NCBI GenBank assembly: GCA_021464415.1
Contig: CM038464.1
Location: 57,525,328-57,589,327, forward strand
Origin: Lonicera japonica
Lineage: Eukaryota > Streptophyta > Magnoliopsida > Dipsacales > Caprifoliaceae
Direction: 5' to 3'
Length of the DNA stretch: 64,000 bases
The number at the start of each line of letters is the position of its first letter. Position 1 is the first letter of the stretch. A model generated the notes under the pieces. The model did not search any database and was not told the origin of the DNA. It saw only the letters and a list, made by a program, of their open reading frames with translations. The position numbers and the translations under genes were made by a program. Shown here piece by piece: positions 1 through 10,220 of this stretch.

Positions 1-179
1 CAAGCCAAGGACCGACACCAAAACTGCCGCCCTAGAAACCCGCTCCGGGAGGGCGTCGAAAAGGGAGCCAAAAGGAGTCGCTATAATCAACTCCTGGACA
101 GGGGCCGGTGCCCGTCGCCACTCCGAAGATATAGTGTTGGGAGAACCCCAACCCCGGCCAACCCACTGCAGTCAAGAGA
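1..179. other. Unassigned GC-richer sequence at window edge
   Basis: This stretch is richer in G, C and CpG than its surroundings and contains short inverted pieces such as CGCTCCGGGAGGGCG. It is open in one frame on each strand, but I recognise no protein family in either. It directly abuts the 70-bp minisatellite. It may be internal sequence of the truncated Tat-type element that ends at 5968, but nothing in it proves that. Confidence 0.3.
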
Positions 180-1480
180 ACGAGTATAGGGCTATAAGGG
201 TAAATTATGTAATTTTCCAAAACCTGAGGGTACTTTGGTGTAATTATGAGAGTTATAGGGCTATAAGGGTAAATTATGTAATTTTCCAAAAACCTGAGGG
301 TACTTTGGTGTAATTATGAGAGGTACAGGGCTATAAGGATAAATTATGTAATTTTCCGAACCTGAGGGTACTTTGGTGTAATTATGAGAGTTATAGGGCT
401 ATAAGGGTAAATTATGTAATTTTCCAAAAACCTGAGGGTACTTTGGTGTAATTATGAGAGTTATAGGGCTATAAGGGTAAATTATGTAATTTTCCAAAAA
501 CCTGAGGGTACTTTGGTGTAATTATGAATTATGTAATTTTCCAAAACCTGAGGGTACTTTGGTGTAATTATGAGAGTTATAGGGCTATAAGGGTAAATTA
601 TGTAATTTTCCAAAACCTGAGGGTACTTTGGTGTAATTATGAGAGGTACAGGGCTATAAGGGTAAATTATGTAATTTTCCAAAACCTGAGGGTACTTTGG
701 TGTAATTATGAGAGTTATAGGGCTATAAGGGTAAATTATGTAATTTTCCAAAAACCTGAGGGTACTTTGGTGTAATTATGAGAGGTACAGGGCTATAAGG
801 GTAAATTATGTAATTTTCCAAAAACCTGAGGGTACTTTGGTGTAATTATGAGAGTTATGAGCTATAAGGGCTATAAATTATGTAATTTTCCAAAACCTGA
901 GGGTATAAGGATAAATTATGTAATTTTCCAAAACCTGAGGGTACTTTGGTGTAATTATGAGAGTTATAGGGCTATAAGGGTAAATTATGTAATTTTCCAA
1001 AAACCTGAGGGTACTTTGGTGTAATTATGAGAGTTATAGGGCTATAAGGGTAAATTATGTAATTTTCCAAAAACCTGAGGGTACTTTGGTGTAATTATGA
1101 GAGTTATAGGGCTATAAGGGTAAATTATGTAATTTTCCGAACCTTAGGGTACTTTGGTGTAATTATGAGAGTTATAGGGCTATAAGGGTAAATTATGTAA
1201 ATTTCCAAAACCTTAGGGTACTTTGGTGTAATTATGAGAGTTATAGGGCTATAAGGGTAAATTATGTAATTTTCCAAAACCTGAGGGTACTTTGGTGTAA
1301 TTATGAGAGTTATAGGGCTATAAGGGTAAATTATGTAATTTTCCGAACCTGAGGGTACTTTGGTGTAATTATGAGATATAGGGTTATAAGGGTAAACTAT
1401 GTAATTTTCCGAACCTGAGGGTACTTTGGTGTAATTAAGAGAGTTATAGAGTTATAGGGGTAGATTATGTTTTTTCCTAA
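180..1480. repeat. 70-bp minisatellite array, about 18 copies
   Basis: A tandem repeat whose unit runs from GAGGGTACTTTGGTGTAATT through GGGCTATAAGGGTAAATT and back, 70 bp per copy. Copies differ mostly in the number of A residues before CCTGAGGG, in GTTATAGGG versus GTACAGGG, and in a few truncated units near 520 and 860-905. The last copies (1380-1490) are the most decayed. Apparent reading frames through it are by-products of the repetition. It ends about 125 bp from the splice-donor side of the PMD exon fragment at 1617, so it may have expanded inside the first intron of that gene. Confidence 0.95.
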
Positions 1481-1616
1481 AAACTAAGAGGTATCACCGG
1501 TAAAAGTATGTGTTCGCTAAAAATCGGGCGTTATTCCAAGGCAGACATGCATACTAACATTATTGAAAATGAAATACAGGAAACGACAAGAAACATAACA
1601 GATAAAGAAGACATAC

Positions 1617-1996
1617 CAGAGATCGACGGCGAATCTCGTGAGAGACAGGCTCCATCAAGAGCCACGGGACATCCGGGAGTGGAGCAGCTCGGATAGCATC
1701 TCGATAGACCACCGCTCGACCGCGGTCTATCCCATCCTCATCATACCAATCCAAGTCCGCCCAGTCGTCATGATGAGGGCTGCAGCGGAGAACGCCCTGA
1801 GCATCAGTGAAGGTGACCTCCTCCTGGTCACCCTCCAGTCTGTCAGGATGAGTAGGAGTCCATCGGTATAGGTAGAATATGTGAAAAGGTCGGAAAAGTC
1901 GGAAACACGGCAGAGCTTCCGCGCTAGAAAGAAGAGAGAGAGAGTTAGAGAGAGAAAGAGAAGGGAGAGAATGAGGTGGAATGAGCTCAGCAGGAG
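1617..1996 (-). pseudogene. Exon 1 fragment of a plant-mobile-domain (PMD) antisense gene, element 1
   Basis: The minus strand encodes a segment with SPHHDDW, then YRD, then WLLMEPVSHEIRRR. This matches, in the same order and spacing, exon 1 of the intact gene at 49002-52196 (ARHHDDW, YRD, WLLMEPAAHEIRHR). Both end two residues later at a good splice donor; here the donor is CTG|GTATGT at 1616/1617. No in-frame ATG lies between the TATA box (1999-2005) and the conserved part, so the start is lost or frameshifted. The following exons are absent, since the minisatellite begins where intron 1 should continue. The gene is antisense to the element whose 3' LTR is at 4390-5968, in the slot where Tat elements carry extra genes. 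Homology to the intact copy is clear; function of this fragment is not expected. Confidence 0.75.
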
Positions 1997-1998
1997 GC

Positions 1999-2005
1999 TT
2001 ATATA
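1999..2005 (-). promoter_or_regulatory. TATA box of the antisense PMD fragment
   Basis: On the minus strand the sequence reads CCAACTATATAAGCC, a good plant TATA box. It sits 12 bp downstream of the last palindrome of the array at 2017-2082 and upstream of the PMD exon fragment. Confidence 0.65.
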
Positions 2006-2016
2006 GTTGGTCAGTT

Positions 2017-2082
2017 TGTCGCACGACAAATGGCCACGTTGTCGCGCAACAAAGAGCTCCCCACCGAAGTGTCGCGCGACAA
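2017..2082. promoter_or_regulatory. Three GTCGCGCGACA palindromes upstream of antisense gene TATA box
   Basis: Three copies of a dyad with core TGTCGCGCGACAA lie at 2017-2029 (one mismatch), 2039-2052 (one mismatch) and 2070-2082 (perfect). The same motif recurs nine times upstream of the TATA box in this element's own LTR (4502-4762) and was seen nowhere else in the window. Confidence 0.85.
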
Positions 2083-2099
2083 TCTCCCATCCCCCCTGA

Positions 2100-2990
2100 T
2101 TTTTTGACCTCTTTCTCATTTTTATCTCCTGCAGGAGGACTTCCGAGGAGCAGTTTTCGAGAAAATTGCTAAAAACCGCACACCAATGATAAAGTTTTCA
2201 AAGAGAAAACTTCCAAATCATCTCTCCGAAAAATGCGAGAACAGAATGCCACGATTAAAAGTAGTCTCTGATCTCACAGAAGGACCGAGGCCATCAAAAA
2301 AGAAAAAGCAGAATAGCGAGATAAGACGGGAATAGAAAAAATTGAAAAAGTAGAAAAGAGGAGAAACCCGCATGAGCGCCCAAAGCAAGCGAGAGAAACA
2401 GAAATGTAGAGTGACAGGGATAGCCACACCAAAAGTGATAGCTAGGCCAAAAAACGGCTCAGGGCTTCGTTTTAGGGTGAGTAAGGCTCCTGATCACGAC
2501 AAAGGGATGAAAAGACTCCTGGTCAAAAACAGAGAGGGCCAGGAAAAGTCTTTCCCAAAAGAGGGAGAAATAAGGGCATCCAAAAATAGAAAACGATGTT
2601 GGGCCTACCAAAAAGAGAAACTGAGAGAAGAACAGAGATCAGAGATCGGACTTTCAGACAAATTTTCTTTTCAGCACGGTACAGAAGAGATGGTTTGGAA
2701 AAACCTCGAATCATCACGCTGCGGAAAACGAAAGAAAATCGAAGACTGCCTTCTGGAAAAGTATCCTCACTCGAGGAAAACATGAGAACAAAATTCAAGA
2801 AAGATACAGGAAAGCAGACATTCGGATAAGATTTGACCTCGAGGAGCTCTTTTCACCCTCACGAAAGCTTCTCTCTCTCACACTCTAGCAGTCTAAAAGA
2901 GAAACAAATTAAAATTCTACAAAATCACAAACACAAAGCCCTCCTTAGAGGCAAAATCACAAGCCCTCTCCAGAGGCAAGAGTTACTCAT
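2100..2990 (+). other. Purine-rich internal region of element 1 without recognisable gene
   Basis: Between the antisense gene promoter and the hairpin array lies about 0.9 kb that is rich in A and G on the plus (element-sense) strand. A 137-codon frame (2372-2785) is open, but its composition is very Lys/Arg/Glu-rich, it has no recognisable domain, and shorter overlapping frames are also open, as expected for purine-rich DNA. I regard it as noncoding 3' region of the element. The equivalent place in element 2 (47990-48720, read on the minus strand) is also purine-rich. Confidence 0.45.
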
Positions 2991-2993
2991 GAA

Positions 2994-4180
2994 AGTCCTC
3001 CCAGAGGCATTTTTTCCTTCTTCTTTCAGGTCTAGAAGCCCTCCCAGAGAGGCACAACGGTAGTCCTCCCACCTGAGGCGAAGCCCTCCCAGAGAGGCAC
3101 AACGGTAGTCCTCCCACCTGAGGTGAAGCCCTCCTAGAGAGGCACAAACGGTAGTCCTCCCACCTGAGGCGAAGCCCTCCTAGAGAGGCACAAACGGTAG
3201 TCCTCCCACCTGAGGCGAAGCCCTCCCAGAGAGGCACAAACGGTAGTCCTCCCACCTGAGGCGAAGCCCTCCCAGAGAGGCACAACGGTAGTCCTCCCAC
3301 CTGAGGCGAAGCCCTCCCAGAGAGGCACAACGGTAGTCCTCCCACCTGAGGCGAAGCCCTCCTAGAGAGGCACAAACGGTAGTCCTCCCACCTGAGGGGA
3401 AGCCCTCCTAGAGAGGCACAAACGGTAGCCCTCCCACCTGAGGCGAAGCCCTCCCGAAGCACAACGGTAGTCCTCCATGAGGCGAAGCCCTCTCAGAGAG
3501 GCACAACGGTAGTCCTCCCACCTGAGGTGAAGCCCTCCTAGAGAGGCACAAACGGTAGTCCTCCCACCTGAGGCGAAGCCCTCCCAGAGAGGCACAAACG
3601 GTAGTCCTCCCACCTGAGGCGAAGCCCTCCCAGAGAGGCACAAACGGTAGTCCTCCCACCTGAGGCGAAGCCCTCCCAGAGAGGCACAACGGTATTCCTC
3701 CCACCTGAGGCGAAGCCCTCCCAGAGAGGCACAACGGTAGTCCTCCCACTTGAGGCGAAGCCCTCCTAGAGAGGCACAAACGGTAGTCCTCCCACCTGAG
3801 GGGAAGCCCTCCTAGAGAGGCACAAACGGTAGCCCTCCCACCTGAGGCGAAGCCCTCCCAGAGAGGCACAACGGTAGTCCTCCCACCTGAGGCGAAGCCC
3901 TCTCAGAGAGGCACAACGGTAGTCCTCCCACCTGAGGTGAAGCCCTCCCAGAGAGGCACAACGGTAGTCCTCCCACCTGAGGCGAAGCCCTCCTAGAGAG
4001 GCACAAACGGTAGTCCTCCCACCTGAGGCGAAGCCCTCCCAGAGAGGCACAACGGTAGTCCTCCCACCTGAGGCGAAGCCCTCCCAGAGAGGCACAACGG
4101 TAGTCCTCCCATCTGAGGCGCAATGATAGTCCTCCCATCTGAGGCACAAAGAAGATCAATGGTAGTCCTCCCATCTGAGG
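2994..4180 (+). repeat. 45/46-bp hairpin tandem array in the 3' region of element 1
   Basis: About 25 copies of a 45-46-bp unit containing GTCCTCCCACCTGAGGC and GCCCTCCCAGAGAGGC, each a small inverted repeat (CCTC ... GAGG). The 45/46 difference is one extra A in CACAAACGG. Outlying single hairpins flank the array on both sides (2938-3016 and 4197-4276), for example GCCCTCTCCAGAGGC and GCCCTCTCCGGAGGC, where spacers vary while the pairing arms stay complementary. Tandem arrays between pol and the 3' LTR are known for Tat elements and are thought to seed satellites. Long minus-strand frames through it are repetition artefacts. Confidence 0.92.
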
Positions 4181-4379
4181 CAAGTGGAACAAGTCAAAGC
4201 CCTCGAGAGAGGCAATGAGGTAACAAAAGCCCTCTCCGGAGGCAAAACCAAACACGAAGCCCTTCCCGGAGGCACTCACAAGCACTTTTTGCATAAACAC
4301 TTCTTTAGAGTTCATGCGGGAGCCATGGATCATGGTCTCTTTCAGTCGTCTCAATTCCTTGCAAGCAAGGAGCTTGAGT

Positions 4380-4389
4380 CGAGAGGGTC
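4380..4389 (+). other. Polypurine tract of element 1
   Basis: CGAGAGGGTC directly precedes the LTR start TGTAGACACC. The identical ten bases precede the 3' LTR of element 2 on the minus strand (40355-40364), which supports its role as the plus-strand primer for reverse transcription. Confidence 0.8.
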
Positions 4390-4501
4390 TGTAGACACCC
4401 CGATCCGTGACCCCCGCAAGAACCCTAACGACCTACGAGAACTACTGTTTTTCTTGGAGTCCGGGACCCACCCGAGCACCCGAAACTACCCCGGGGGGGT
4501 T

Positions 4502-4762
4502 TGTTGCGCGACAAACCTATTTTTATCAAGGATTGTCGCACGACATATCGCATTGTCGCGCGACAATCATTGGAATGTCGCGCGACAATCCCACCATGTC
4601 GCGGCGACAATCCCTCTCTGCACCCGACCAACCACTTTCTGACACATCACAGTGTCAGGACCCATCACTTCAGCCATTTGTCGCACGACATACAGGAATG
4701 TCGCGCGACAAACAGATGTGTCGCGCGACACTTGCCTTTTTGGGGGAAATGTCGCGCGACAA
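4502..4762. promoter_or_regulatory. Array of nine TGTCGCGCGACA palindromes in LTR upstream of TATA
   Basis: Nine copies at about 4502, 4534, 4553, 4576, 4597, 4680, 4700, 4720 and 4750. Most are perfect palindromes of 11 to 14 bp; variants are GTCGCACGACA, TGTTGCGCGACAA and GTCGCGGCGACA. Spacing is irregular (about 18-25 bp inside two clusters). The array ends 14 bp before the TATA box. Confidence 0.92.
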
Positions 4763-4776
4763 TCTTCCCCGAGCAG

Positions 4777-4784
4777 TATAAATA
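4777..4784 (+). promoter_or_regulatory. LTR TATA box, element 1
   Basis: TATAAATA in the context GCAGTATAAATAGGCC, directly downstream of the palindrome array; the probable start of the retroelement transcript lies about 30 bp further on. Confidence 0.75.
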
Positions 4785-5640
4785 GGCCAACACCCCCAAG
4801 GGTTCAAGAGGGGGAGAAAAAGAGAAAGTGGAAAATCTGGAGCTTTAGTCTGATTTTATCAAGCATTTTATATTATCATCTTATCTCTGAAGAATTATCG
4901 AATCTATTCCCGACACTCGACGTGTCCCGTCTCTGGAATCAAATTCTCGGAAATATCTGAAGAAGGAGAAGATTGTTATCGCCGGAGATCTCTCTGCCGT
5001 ATTATATTCTCTTTCTTATTATTATTATTCTCGTCAGGAAGGTAAATAAAGTTTCTTCTGATAAATAAACGGGTCTATCTGTGTACTTGTTTTATTTCTG
5101 TTGTTTTGTCCACATTTATTTGAATAAACTTATTGCCAAGTTATAAATAGTCTACCATTTTCAAAACAAAAGACCCTTGATAAAACTATTTTCAAAACCA
5201 GAAGAGTAAGTACGTTATCGTCCGGATAAAATTCTGTTTTCAAAACCCGGACTTATAAGACTTATCTAGGAATTAAAAATCAACATATCCTGTCTTCTCT
5301 ATAGACTGCGATGTGTCTGATATTTCTCCTCTCGAGAGTCATGATTCCATATTAAATTAGTCCCGATATTAGATCCGAACTTTCACAAAAGTAATCACAA
5401 CCCGAGAAAACCGTCATTATCTGAGAAATAATACGGGATACTCTCTTTAAAAATAAAATATAACTTTTGTCATTTGTATTTTACATCTTTCAAAACAAAG
5501 ACATCGGATCTCGGAACACAAAGGCTTTTCATACCCCTTTCCCGTTTTTCCTCCGAAATTAGGGTTTTCATTGGAAAAGTAGTAGACTGTCAGTAAAAGC
5601 ATCCAAGTTTTTCAACATAAAATAAACATATAAGTCCACT

Positions 5641-5703
5641 AGAGACCGAAAGGGCGGAATGGGTGCTTAACACCTTCCCAAACCGTAATATAGTTCCCGA
5701 ACC
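5641..5703 (+). other. 63-bp block conserved between Tat LTR families
   Basis: This block aligns without gaps to blocks in three other LTRs here (25824-25886, 39223-39285, 62879-62941), with about eight differences, although the surrounding LTR sequence is hardly alignable. It contains a potential stem: CGGAATGGG with CCCAAACCG here, CGAATTGGG with CCCAATTCG in the other family. The outer and inner pairs are kept although bases differ. It lies downstream of the TATA box, so it should be transcribed. Confidence 0.75.
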
Positions 5704-5968
5704 TTATAGAATCCTGGTTTCGCAGACAAACGTGTAAAGAAAGGCTTATCTGTAGCCTTTCCCCTTACACACCCCCTTTTTGTCCATTTTCTCGTAAAAC
5801 GTACTGGCGACTCTGAACAAACCCCTTTGCATCTAGAATAGACGTAGGGACACCCGATATGAATCATCAAACAACTCCAAGCAAATGGAGCGACGGAATC
5901 CCTTCCGACGTTTCAGACGCCCAACGAACGGGGACGAGACCCGGGGGTCGCATTTGCGGATTCTCACA

Positions 5969-8900
5969 ATAGCCCTAACTGTAAAGACATTAGGAGAAGA
6001 TAGAAAAGAGTAAACAAGGAGATGAAGTAGAAGAGGAAGAATAAGGAAACAAGTACAGAAAACAATCACAAGATCCCAAAAGAGTAAACATGGCATTTTT
6101 TTCACCTAAAAATGATGTAGTTTTCACCGTAAAAATGAGGTAGAGCGCACATCAAACTGCTATGCAGTTTGTAATATAAAATGAGGCAGATTGTACAAAT
6201 ATCCTTGAATGGGGGTCATTGTATTCTAATAAACACATAATTAACCCCCATTTTAAAAACTAAGAATAAATAATCAAAATCAGCATTAGAAAACACAAAC
6301 TTAGGGATTGATAAGCTCTAAAACTTGGGGAGAGAAGCCTAAACAGCAAATCACAAAGGAACTCCAGCTTACCTCGTGTACATTTATTGTACTCTACAAA
6401 TTACAAACAATTTAATTAGTTTAGTGAAACACTAAGACATTTAATATGAAATAGGCAGAGCATTTAATATGAAATAGGTAGAACAAAAGAAAATTTTGTC
6501 CTAAATTTCTAATTGAATCTACCAATAATAATTAATCAAAAGATTTCAACATATATTTTTTCCTAACTTGTTTTATAAAAGAAAAATGTACTTTATTTTA
6601 TAAGAAATCAAAATACTTCAACCATAATAATGAATCAGAATCAACAAAAAATGGTCCACCATGTTTTTCAGTGAAGCTGAAGTCTTCAAATTTTTACCAC
6701 TAAGAGATTGAGATATCCACACCAAAGCAATGTATTGTCTTTGCATTAAAGCAAGGAAATTAAAAAAAGGCCAAATAAGATATATTTCATAATGGTAAAA
6801 TGAAGATGATAGTTCATACAACTTAAGAAAAAGTTAATTACCTGCCTTTTTGCTTCTCCTTCACGCATGAAGGACCACCCATGACTACCTAAAACCTTGA
6901 GATTTTTTACTCTAAGCTCAGAGTATTCTGCCAAATCATAAATCATTGGTTAACTTGCAAAAAGAAACAAATACATCAATTTGCAATTCTACTCATTAAG
7001 TTCCTTTTCCATACTAATTATTTTCCTTTATATTAATTTGTTAAATTGAGATTCTTGACTCTCTTACAATACCCAATATTTCTTTTTGTTGGTAACAATG
7101 AACAAATGAGATATGAGTCCAACTATAAAATCATAAAAAAATAAAAATGAAAAGGGTCACATATTCCTATATCTAAAAGCTCCAATTCTATCATGTAAAC
7201 ATCCTCTAAATACACTCTGATCGTTAAACTGAATGCGCAAGGACCTTGAGACAAACATATAAAAGCTGCAGCCCATAAACTCAAATCAATAGCTATCCTT
7301 AATACAATAATTCTTCTTCTCTTCATCTTTGACAATAATGACATTGAGATATACGCGATAAAGAGAATCCTACAATTATACTTCCAACCAGGTTTTGAGA
7401 GAGAAATCTCTACCTGGTTGTACCTCTATTTCGAGATTGGAAGGAATGGAACTCTAATGAACAATGTTTCCTACATATTCCCATATAGTGCACTCTAACT
7501 AGAAGAACATGAAGCTATAAATATGTAGTACTGAAGGAAACTAGCACTGTGCATTTGCACAAAAATAATTACATAAAAACTTTGTTTTGTTTTGATGATT
7601 ATTACATAGAAATGTAGGAAAACAACAGTAGTAAACATCAAAGCAGCTTAATCATCTTCAATGCATCAATTATGCTTTGTTCCGATGATTATTAAATAGA
7701 GATGAAAGGCAAGGAACACGTATACTACTATTTCTTTTGACTACATAAGTCATAAGCATGACAAGATTTAAAGAATAAGTGAAAGTTGAGATGATCTTAA
7801 CTGTATAATTGTGATAGTTATATATAATAAGATGAAAATAGGGTAATAAAATAAAAATGCACATTGAAGTGTCAAATTAATTTTCATTGGCTTTAAACGA
7901 ACACGGAATTTATCCCGCATAGTCAACAGGACAAAAGAAACCGAAAGATACGGGTAAAAGAAACAAAATAAAGGAACAACAAAGGAGTTTCCAATTATGA
8001 AAGTAAATTAACAAGCATATGTAGATGCATAAGATAGAGTGAACGTTTACATTTATACAAAAACACGTACATAATAAATCCAATTGAAATAAAAGTTCGA
8101 TAATTTAAAATGCCAAAATTCCTAATTAGAGACACATAAAGAGTATAACTCACCAAGTTCATGTTAATGAAGTGCTCAACACACGAAAATAACCTACACA
8201 GTGGAAAAATGAAGAGTTAGGAAAATAGTTACTTCATTTATATCCACAAGCCCAAGAATGATCATTTTTGCTCTTAGCGTACAAAGATTAAATAGCCTCT
8301 TTCGGCACGCCTACCAAATTTAATAGAAAACTATGGTTGGAGATACATGCCAAAAATACAATATTCAATATCTATAACATAGAAACTGACAACTAAAGAA
8401 AACAGAGAAGTGATATGATATATTAAAGTGATGGTGCTTTGTTTTTGTATATATTATTAGTTATTTATTAATGTTAAGTTTACAAAATTATTAAGAAGAG
8501 AATAATCATAACTTTATCATATTCTTAACTGTTGGTTCACATAAAAGAGGTCCCTAGGCATTTTTAGATATGCAAAATAAGACCATTGCATTTTGCAAAA
8601 GACAAGCTGTGTATTATCAGTTTCTTTCTTTATAAGATGAACACAACATTATTAACAAGTTTCAGCCCAAATATTTGTAAAGAATTAATATCAATATCCT
8701 CAAGAATTGCATGAAGCTGAGAATCTGGTTTTCTCTCATATCAATCAGCATAAGACTAGGAAATTTAAAACCCTTAAGACTCAAGTATGAAACTTTTATG
8801 TTTTCAAAGTATCAGAATTTCTAATTTCATGTCTAACTTATCATTCATCGGTGGAATTATCATTCATTCTTTTTTTGGTTTCAATTTTGCATAATCTAGT

Positions 8901-9530
8901 AACAACTAGAACTACCCAATACTAATTAAGTATGCTCTTTTTTTCTTCTATGACTTAAGCTTGTTATGTGTTGGTCCTGCTTTAATAAATATAGTTACAC
9001 AGCATAAAAATCCATAAAGAAAAATTCTCAACATATCCGTGTGTTCATTTGCTAGATAAAGAATGCCCACTAATAAGCGAGATCAAATTCGTGACTAACC
9101 AAACTAATCACATAAATTTGTAAATAAATGTGGAGAGCCTTTCCATCTCCAAAACTACTCAAATTGAATACTTATAAATAATTATACAGTCATGTTTGTG
9201 GAACCTATTCAGTTAAGGCAACATATGTAAAACCATTCAACTAGGTTCGTTGTCTCTACATATGATATCTAAAAATTGGGATAATAGAAAACTACTAAAT
9301 CATTTGAACTAAACAATGAGAGCATTAGTGTGAATCCAAATCCAACATATTTAAAAAGACATATGAATCTATAATAAAAAAAATGCTTACCAAACTGTAT
9401 TTTGAGACCTCTGCGTACTCTAAGGAGAGATTTGTGTTCTATGAACCAAAACCCAAAGTCAGAGAGCGATTTGTATGAAGCTCATTCATATTAAATGAAC
9501 TACACAAGGTAGAAGAAGGACGGAGCTTAC
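5969..9530. other. AT-rich intergenic sequence
   Basis: No protein family is recognisable on either strand; all frames are short. Simple AT-rich sequence predominates. There is a short direct duplication around 6438-6482 (CATTTAATATGAAATAGG twice). Several strong minus-strand splice donors occur and are described as a candidate transcript. Confidence 0.6.
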
Positions 9531-9737
9531 CTGAACAATATTGTGCCAAAACCCAGAGATAGTAAGATATGTGGTGATGGTGACAGTGGCGGTGGACTGA
9601 TTTGAGGGTGGATGAGTAGAGATAGGCGAGTAGTCGATTTGGGGAGGAGTATTTAATCGAGATCTAAAAAGAGTTTGAGATTTGGTGGGGAGGCTAGGGC
9701 TGAGCGTGGGTGGCGATTTGGAGGAGAAGAGCTGCAA
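6373..9737 (-). other. Candidate spliced minus-strand transcript (host gene or long noncoding RNA)
   Basis: Five good plant splice donors occur on the minus strand, each with an acceptor-like site upstream: exon ends near 9531 (CAG|GTAAGC), 9391 (TTG|GTAAGC), 8154 (TTG|GTGAGT), 6842 (CAG|GTAATT) and 6373 (GAG|GTAAGC). Candidate internal exons include a 48-bp piece ending at 9391, a 40-bp piece ending at 8154 and an 86-bp piece ending at 6842 that is open as EYSELRVKNLKVLGSH. The upstream side (9740-9950) is CT-rich on the minus strand, like a plant 5' leader. I could find no convincing ATG in the first candidate exon and recognise no family, so this may be noncoding, a decayed gene, or chance splice-like sites. 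Confidence 0.3.
7385..7420. repeat. Short perfect hairpin
   Basis: CAACCAGGT and ACCTGGTTG are perfect inverted arms of 9 bp, with an inner AGAGA-GAAA-TCTCT stem. It is isolated in AT-rich DNA; it could be a MITE remnant or a small structured RNA. No further evidence. Confidence 0.4.
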
Positions 9738-9989
9738 AATAGAGATTTGATGGAGAGGCGGAGTGAGGGTGGAGATCTGAGAGAGAGAAAATTAAGGCAT
9801 GAGAGAAATGAAGATCACTGGCGAACTAAAGAGAAAGAGAGAGGAGATGCATCAACCAGAGAGAGGGACGAGGCAACTACCAACAAGTTGTGGAGGATGA
9901 AGTTTGAGTTGGATGAATGAGATTTTGGGGGTTCTCAGTGTGAGCAGGATGTGAGAGTAGGTGTGAAAAATTTTTGGGCGTCTTAAGTG

Positions 9990-10220
9990 AAAATTTTAGA
10001 TTTTATTTTTACCAAAAATAAGCGGAATTAATAAGTGACAGATTAGTAATGGATAATCCGTTACTAAAAAAATATTCGATCCTTTATCTATTAAAACAAG
10101 GGAAAGATGATATTAGTTTGTATCAGTAATAGATGATTTCTCTCAGTAACGGATTAATTATGTTACGCCTTCATAACGGACTCTGCGTGTTAGAAACACA
10201 AAAATTCATTTGTTTCTAAT
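9990..10220. repeat. Inverted-repeat-rich remnant, probably a transposon subterminal region
   Basis: Several related and mutually inverted units of the type AGTAACGGATTA and TAATCCGTTACT occur (10040-10065, 10150-10165, 10195 region). This resembles subterminal repeats of CACTA transposons, but no clear CACTA terminus is visible, so the family is inferred only. Confidence 0.4.

Larger units (their letters stand above)
4390..5968 (+). mobile_element. 3' LTR of Tat-type Ty3/gypsy element 1
   Basis: A 1579-bp LTR beginning TGTAGACACCCC and ending GGATTCTCACA. It contains an array of CpG palindromes, a TATA box, a 63-bp block shared with the other Tat LTR family (5641-5703) and a TGGCGACTCT motif near its end (5805-5814). 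The bases flanking it (GGGTC left, ATAGC right) are not a target duplication, which fits a 3' LTR preceded by internal element sequence rather than a solo LTR. The 5' half of the element, with gag and pol, lies outside the window or is deleted. Confidence 0.82.

Noticed and set aside
180..1480. CRISPR-like array
   Set aside because: The 70-bp units are contiguous without unique spacers and the context is a plant genome.
2983..4354. Long minus-strand reading frames of GLPLCLSGRASPQV repeats
   Set aside because: They translate the 45/46-bp hairpin array; the mixed 45/46-bp period shifts frame constantly and several overlapping frames are open at once. No gene signal besides openness.
9675..9920. 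Plus-strand 81-codon Arg/Glu-rich frame
   Set aside because: GA-rich low complexity, antisense to a CT-rich leader-like stretch; no domain and no homologous start.
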